Part shown: one piece after another, positions 7,847-11,079 of the stretch
How positions within the stretch are numbered: the stretch's first letter is position 1
Layout of the letters: each line of letters opens with the position of its first letter
Assembly (NCBI GenBank): GCA_021799945.1
Contig: JAJYZK010000022.1
Span: forward strand, 4,258-15,336
DNA from: Acidobacteriota bacterium
Lineage (GTDB): Bacteria > Acidobacteriota > Terriglobia > Terriglobales > Acidobacteriaceae
Reading direction: 5' to 3'
Length of the DNA: 11,079 nucleotides
Translations under genes and position numbers: made by a program
Notes under the pieces: generated by a model
Databases searched by the model: none
Seen by the model: only the letters and a program-made list of their open reading frames with translations
Told to the model about the DNA's origin: nothing

Positions 7847-9142
7847 TTAGTTTGGGTCTGCGCCCGCATCGGTCCGCGGGCCGGGCGGCAGGGGCGGCGC
7901 AGCCATGAGCCGGGCCGATCCTCCCGCATAGTCGAAGTCTCCTGCCCGGGCCTCGGCTTCGGCCCGGAGAAATCCCAGCCCGAAGCTGCGCGTCACCCCT
8001 TGCAGCGGCAGGGATGCGGCGCTGGTCAGCCGGCCGACAACCTGATCCGCCCGAAGCAGATCGCAGGGCAGGGAAGGGAGAGCGCCGCGCAGCTCAAATT
8101 GCCGCAAATTCCGGTGCACCGTGGCCTGGGAGCGGATTCTTTCGACAATCTCCTGGCCCAGGTAGCAGCCCTTGGCGAAATGGAGGGCGCGGGTCTGGCC
8201 GGTCTCCTGCGGCAGGTTCCTGTGGTCGAAGTCGAGGCCATAGCGCGGCGCGCCCTCCAGCACGCGGAGAGCCTCCAGGGCATCCACGCCGGCCGGCCGC
8301 GCGCCCGCTTCCAGTAGAGCGTCCCAGCAGGTGAGGACTTGCGACGGAGCGATCCAGAGCTCGTAACGGGGCGCGAGCGGGGAGGGAACGGCGATCAGGA
8401 TGGCGCTGGAATCGGCGCCCGATGCCTCCGAATCGGCGGAGCCTTGGCGCGGAATCGGGAGCCGAATCTCGCGCAGCCGGGCGTTGCCGCGCGGCGCCCA
8501 CTCGGGCAAAGGATCCGCGATGGCCCGCCGCAGCGTCTCCGCCGCTCCCGGGCCGGCGATGGACAACGCGGTCCATTCGCCGCTCACCACTTGCAGCTCC
8601 ACATCGTCCATGATGATGTAGCGCTCCAGCGAGCGCACGACCGCTGCAACCTGATCCTGGCCAGTGGTGAGCAGCGCGTCCCCGGGGCGCCGGTACAGCA
8701 TGCAATCGCCCTGAATGCGTCCCTGGGCATTGAGCAGGAAGTTGTAGTTTCCCTCGTTTTCCGGCAGCGATTGCACCGCATTGGAGACCATTCCGTTGAG
8801 CCAGCGAATGCGGTCCGTTCCGGTGACCCGGATCCATGACTGCCAGCCGAGGTCGCTGACCGCGGCGGCATGCAGCAGCGCGGAAAGCTCCGCGTTCCGG
8901 CCATCGCCCGCCTCCCGCTCCGGAGCCAGGTCGGGGGTAGCGAAGGCGCGGGGGCAGCCGGCGCCGCAAAAAGACTTGATCTGGGAGGGGCCGATCCGGC
9001 CCTCGGCCAGCAGCGCCGCCGTCAAGGCGGTGTTTCCGGCGGAGTTTCCATCGGGCGGCGCGCCGGCGGAGGCCGCATCCGGAGGAAGCGGCGATGGCGC
9101 CTCCGGGGCCGCCGGTTGACGGGCACTATCCGCGTTACTCAT
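7847..9142 (-). CDS. ygfZ: YgfZ/GcvT-family folate-binding protein
   Basis: YgfZ proteins bind tetrahydrofolate and help maintain Fe-S enzymes such as radical-SAM MiaB. The diagnostic motif K324-G-C326-Y-L-G-Q-E331 is intact, including the conserved Cys. Upstream are the GcvT-fold segments V-T-G-T-D-R-I-R-W-L-N-G-M-V-S-N, N-F-L-L-N-A-Q-G-R-I-Q-G-D and I-I-M-D-D-V-E. At 431 aa it is longer than the usual 300-330. The excess is an Ala/Pro-rich N-terminal tail (about 1-37) and a Ser/Ala-rich insertion (near 246-263), plus a Pro-rich C-terminus. The open frame runs far upstream as a shadow of the divergent gene. I chose ATG 9142 because a TATAAT box (9161-9166) lies between it and the earlier ATG at 9175. 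No clear Shine-Dalgarno precedes either start. It is the first gene of the minus cluster. Confidence 0.9.
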   Translation of the reverse strand: MSNADSARQPAAPEAPSPLPPDAASAGAPPDGNSAGNTALTAALLAEGRIGPSQIKSFCGAGCPRAFATPDLAPEREAGDGRNAELSALLHAAAVSDLGWQSWIRVTGTDRIRWLNGMVSNAVQSLPENEGNYNFLLNAQGRIQGDCMLYRRPGDALLTTGQDQVAAVVRSLERYIIMDDVELQVVSGEWTALSIAGPGAAETLRRAIADPLPEWAPRGNARLREIRLPIPRQGSADSEASGADSSAILIAVPSPLAPRYELWIAPSQVLTCWDALLEAGARPAGVDALEALRVLEGAPRYGLDFDHRNLPQETGQTRALHFAKGCYLGQEIVERIRSQATVHRNLRQFELRGALPSLPCDLLRADQVVGRLTSAASLPLQGVTRSFGLGFLRAEAEARAGDFDYAGGSARLMAAPPLPPGPRTDAGADPN

Positions 9143-9160
9143 GGCAGAAAGCACAAGAAA

Positions 9161-9166
9161 ATTATA
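9161..9166 (-). promoter_or_regulatory. Candidate -10 box for the ygfZ operon
   Basis: A perfect TATAAT on the minus strand in the 81-bp divergent gap, in sequence otherwise very GC-rich. Transcription would begin near 9154, leaving a leader of about 12 bases before ATG 9142. No good -35 hexamer stands 16-18 bases upstream. The short leader fits the absence of a Shine-Dalgarno. Confidence 0.5.
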
Positions 9167-9223
9167 GCCTTGCATGCAGGCGGATGCGCCGGACTCCGGC
9201 TGCGGACCCAGAATGGCTGGAGA

Positions 9224-10849
9224 ATGAAACGGAAATGGAAGTATTGCTGTGTTTTGCTGGCTTCGCTGACAATTTGCGGAGCGCCGGGCGAGAACCCGCA
9301 GCCTCCGGCAAGCCAGGGCGGCGCGGCCGGAGCTGCGCCAAGCCAAGCCGCGCAAGCGCCGGGCGCCGCCTCCGCGGATGCGGAGCCTCAGGATCAAACC
9401 CAGAATCAAACTTCGGACGGCTCGCAGCCGGGGAAAACCACCCGCATCACCTCCGCGCAGGCCAAGGAGCTCTTTCGCTCGATGGGCGATATTCTCACCT
9501 TCGCCAGCGACGATTCCCGGCTTCCGATCGAGCACAAGGTGAAGCGCCGCCTGATCAGCCGCCGGGCGGTGGAGCGCTATATCCTGGAAAAATTCAAGGA
9601 GGATAAGGACGCGAAGCGGATGCAGCGGGAGGAGATTGTGCTGGATAAATTCGGTCTCCTGGACCGCGATTTTCACCTCCGGCCGTTCCTGGTGAGTCTT
9701 CTGACGGAGCAGATCGCCGGCTTCTACGACAACAAAACCAAGACGGTCAACCTGCTCGATTGGGTGGCCCCGGACGATCAGAAGCCGGTGATGGCGCATG
9801 AATTGACGCATGCCCTCCAGGATCAGCACACAAATCTGGATAAATGGGATCCGGATGAGCCCGAAAGTCCTCCGAAGAATGTAGCCGAAGACAATAGCCG
9901 GCTGGCGATCGACGAGCGGGACACCGCGCGCGATGCGGTGCTGGAAGGGCAGGCGATGGCCGTGTATGTCGATTACACGCTGAAGCCCTCGGGCCGGAGC
10001 CTGGTGACCTCGCCGAACATCATCCAAAGCTTCAAGCCGGACAGCGACGCTTCCGCCGATTCCCCGGTGATGGCGCGCGCCCCGTTGCTGCTGCAGGAGT
10101 CGCTCCTGTTTCCGTACCGGGAAGGGCTGGGATTCGAGCAGGCCGTATGGAAAGACGAAGGAGCGGAGGCCGCCTTCGCCGGGGTTCTGGACCAGCCCCC
10201 GAACAGCAGCTTCGAGATCATGAATCCCCGGGCCTACGAACGCCGGCAGCCCGTTCCTCTGCTGCGCATGCCGGATGTGCACGGGCTGCTCGACGCCGCC
10301 TATCAGCCCTACGATATCGGCGTGATGGGCGAGTTGGATGTCCGCATCCTGACCGAACTCTACGGCGGCGAGCCGGAGGCGGAGGCCCTGACGCCGCAGT
10401 GGAACGGAGGGCTGTATTACGCGGCCCAGAGCCGGAGCGCGACGACCGAGGAGCAGAAGGCCTCCACCGCGTCGGTGAGCCTGCTCTATCTTTCGGCCTG
10501 GAGGACCAAGGCGGCGGCGGAGGAGTTCGCGGCGCTCTACGCCCGGGAGCTGAGCCGGAAGTACTCGAGCGTGACGCGGGAAACGGCCGAGGAGACGACT
10601 GCGCTCGAGCGCATTTACAGCACGAACGAGGGCCCCGTGCTGATCGTTCGCCAGGGGAGAAAGGTCTTTGCCAGCGAAAGCTTCGATCTGACGACGGCGC
10701 GCAAACTCCAGTTCCTCCTCTTCGGAGCGCAGCAGGGCCAGTCGGCGGAGACGGCTCGCCTGCGCGAGACGCCTCTCTCCGATCCGGCGGCCTCGATGGT
10801 CCGCTTCCTGGCCCGTTGCGGCATGCCCAAGGCGGCGCTGTTGCCCTGA
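9224..10849 (+). CDS. Exported HExxH zinc-metallopeptidase-like protein of unknown substrate
   Basis: 541 aa. It has a basic n-region M-K-R-K-W-K and a hydrophobic core up to about residue 17, followed by C18. L-T-I-C is a poor lipobox, so export is likely but lipidation is uncertain. Residues 20-70 are an Ala/Gln/Pro linker. The core contains E-Q-I-A-G-F-Y-D-N-K-T-K-T-V-N-L-L, then M-A-H192-E193-L-T-H196-A-L-Q-D-Q. About 45 residues on comes V-L-E241-G-Q-A-M-A-V-Y, which suits a gluzincin-type third zinc ligand. I recall similar G-F-Y-D ... H-E-L-T-H-A-L-Q-D-Q ... E-G-x-A proteins as uncharacterised in several phyla. The remaining 300 residues show no motif I recognise. The ATG at 9224 has GGAG just upstream (TGGAGAATG); no other in-frame start lies nearby. 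It is transcribed divergently from ygfZ. Peptidase activity is inferred from the motif only. Confidence 0.85.
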   Translation: MKRKWKYCCVLLASLTICGAPGENPQPPASQGGAAGAAPSQAAQAPGAASADAEPQDQTQNQTSDGSQPGKTTRITSAQAKELFRSMGDILTFASDDSRLPIEHKVKRRLISRRAVERYILEKFKEDKDAKRMQREEIVLDKFGLLDRDFHLRPFLVSLLTEQIAGFYDNKTKTVNLLDWVAPDDQKPVMAHELTHALQDQHTNLDKWDPDEPESPPKNVAEDNSRLAIDERDTARDAVLEGQAMAVYVDYTLKPSGRSLVTSPNIIQSFKPDSDASADSPVMARAPLLLQESLLFPYREGLGFEQAVWKDEGAEAAFAGVLDQPPNSSFEIMNPRAYERRQPVPLLRMPDVHGLLDAAYQPYDIGVMGELDVRILTELYGGEPEAEALTPQWNGGLYYAAQSRSATTEEQKASTASVSLLYLSAWRTKAAAEEFAALYARELSRKYSSVTRETAEETTALERIYSTNEGPVLIVRQGRKVFASESFDLTTARKLQFLLFGAQQGQSAETARLRETPLSDPAASMVRFLARCGMPKAALLP

Positions 10850-10900
10850 TCGGGTTGGCGCCATGGATGGACGCCGCGCTCCGCATTCGGCCGGCGCCGC

Positions 10901-10945
10901 TTATCCGGATAGCCGTTATCCCGGGAGCCCTTATACTGGACGCCA
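10901..10945 (+). repeat. Three imperfect 15-bp tandem repeats upstream of the aldo/keto reductase gene
   Basis: Units start at 10901, 10916 and 10931: TTATCCGGATAGCCG, TTATCCCGGGAGCCC and TTATACTGGACGCCA. All keep TTAT, the C at position 6, the G at position 8 and the GCC at positions 12-14. Units 1 and 2 agree at 11 of 15 positions, and units 2 and 3 at 10 of 15. The last unit contains the candidate -10 box and ends on the A of the start codon. Confidence 0.5.
10932..10937 (+). promoter_or_regulatory. Candidate -10 box of the aldo/keto reductase gene
   Basis: TATACT ends eight bases before the A of the ATG at 10945, so the expected first transcribed base is at or next to the start codon. 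No Shine-Dalgarno is present between them. No recognisable -35 hexamer stands at normal spacing. A leaderless mRNA is the simplest reading if the box is real. Confidence 0.4.
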
Positions 10946-11079
10946 TGGAATTCAGGCTGCTTGGACGATCGGGATTGAAGGTTCCGGCGCTCTGTTTCGG
11001 CGCCGCGACCTTTGGCGGAGGCGACGAATTTTTTCGCGCCTGGGGCGATTCGGATGTTAAGGAAGCGATCCGGCTGGTA
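10945..11079 (+). CDS. Aldo/keto reductase, N-terminal fragment
   Basis: The first 45 codons; the gene continues beyond the window. M-E-F-R-L-L-G-R-S-G-L-K-V-P-A-L-C-F-G-A-A-T-F-G-G is the standard beginning of the AKR family of NAD(P)H-dependent oxidoreductases (first strand and turn of the TIM barrel). The catalytic Asp/Tyr/Lys/His lie further on and cannot be checked. The ATG is the natural start because the family consensus begins within a few residues of it. It lies 95 bp after the metallopeptidase-like gene on the same strand but has its own candidate -10 box. The substrate cannot be said. Confidence 0.88.
   Translation, partial: MEFRLLGRSGLKVPALCFGAATFGGGDEFFRAWGDSDVKEAIRLV

Noticed and set aside
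9143..10864. Upstream extension of the ygfZ frame across the metallopeptidase-like gene (1005 codons in all).
   Set aside because: The extension is the antisense shadow of the gene at 9224-10849. YgfZ homology begins only after 9142, and a TATAAT box lies just upstream.
10863..11060. 65-codon plus-strand open frame overlapping the aldo/keto reductase start.
   Set aside because: It is in a different frame from the AKR N-terminus, has no ribosome site and its composition is Arg/Ser/Gly-rich. The AKR consensus at 10945 is decisive.

Overview
The window is high-GC bacterial DNA, densely coded, with no RNA genes, mobile elements or CRISPR. The gene set suggests Acidobacteriota (class Terriglobia, perhaps near Solibacter/Bryobacter). 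The clues are a DUF1844 protein beginning with the F-x-V-T-D-R-R-K-F-T pattern, a RibF with a recognisable variant flavokinase loop, a YgfZ with a W-L-N-G-M-V-S-N segment, and an S41-like protein next to a class A PBP. This placement is inference from remembered family patterns, not from a search.

Layout. Bases 1-682 (+) hold the C-terminal part of an S41-fold peptidase-like protein whose catalytic Ser and Lys positions appear to be replaced. Bases 753-3101 (+) encode a complete class A penicillin-binding protein (PBP1A type). It converges, with a 9-bp gap, on a minus-strand cluster. Read in its own direction, that cluster is ygfZ-like (9142-7847), DUF1844 protein (7818-7213), PhnP-like MBL hydrolase (7143-6373), ribF (6370-5408) and a Tat-exported GH36 alpha-galactosidase-like protein (5288-3111). 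The first four genes are spaced 28, 69 and 2 bp apart and look like one operon. The GH36 gene follows after 119 bp and has its own Shine-Dalgarno and possibly its own promoter. Diverging from ygfZ across 81 bp is an exported HExxH metallopeptidase-like protein (9224-10849, +). The window ends in the first 45 codons of an aldo/keto reductase (10945-11079, +).

How they fit together. The left part serves the cell envelope (peptidoglycan synthesis plus an S41-like partner). The minus cluster starts with cofactor housekeeping: FAD synthesis by RibF and folate-dependent Fe-S enzyme maintenance by YgfZ. It ends with an exported glycosidase whose link to the other genes is unclear. Most of the region looks like ordinary chromosomal housekeeping. 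The points most worth a second look are the apparently dead S41 active site, an Asn where the GH36 acid/base Asp is expected, the uncharacterised exported HExxH protein, and two genes with -10 boxes so close to the start codon that they may be leaderless or nearly so. One of these carries a 15-bp-phased triple repeat.
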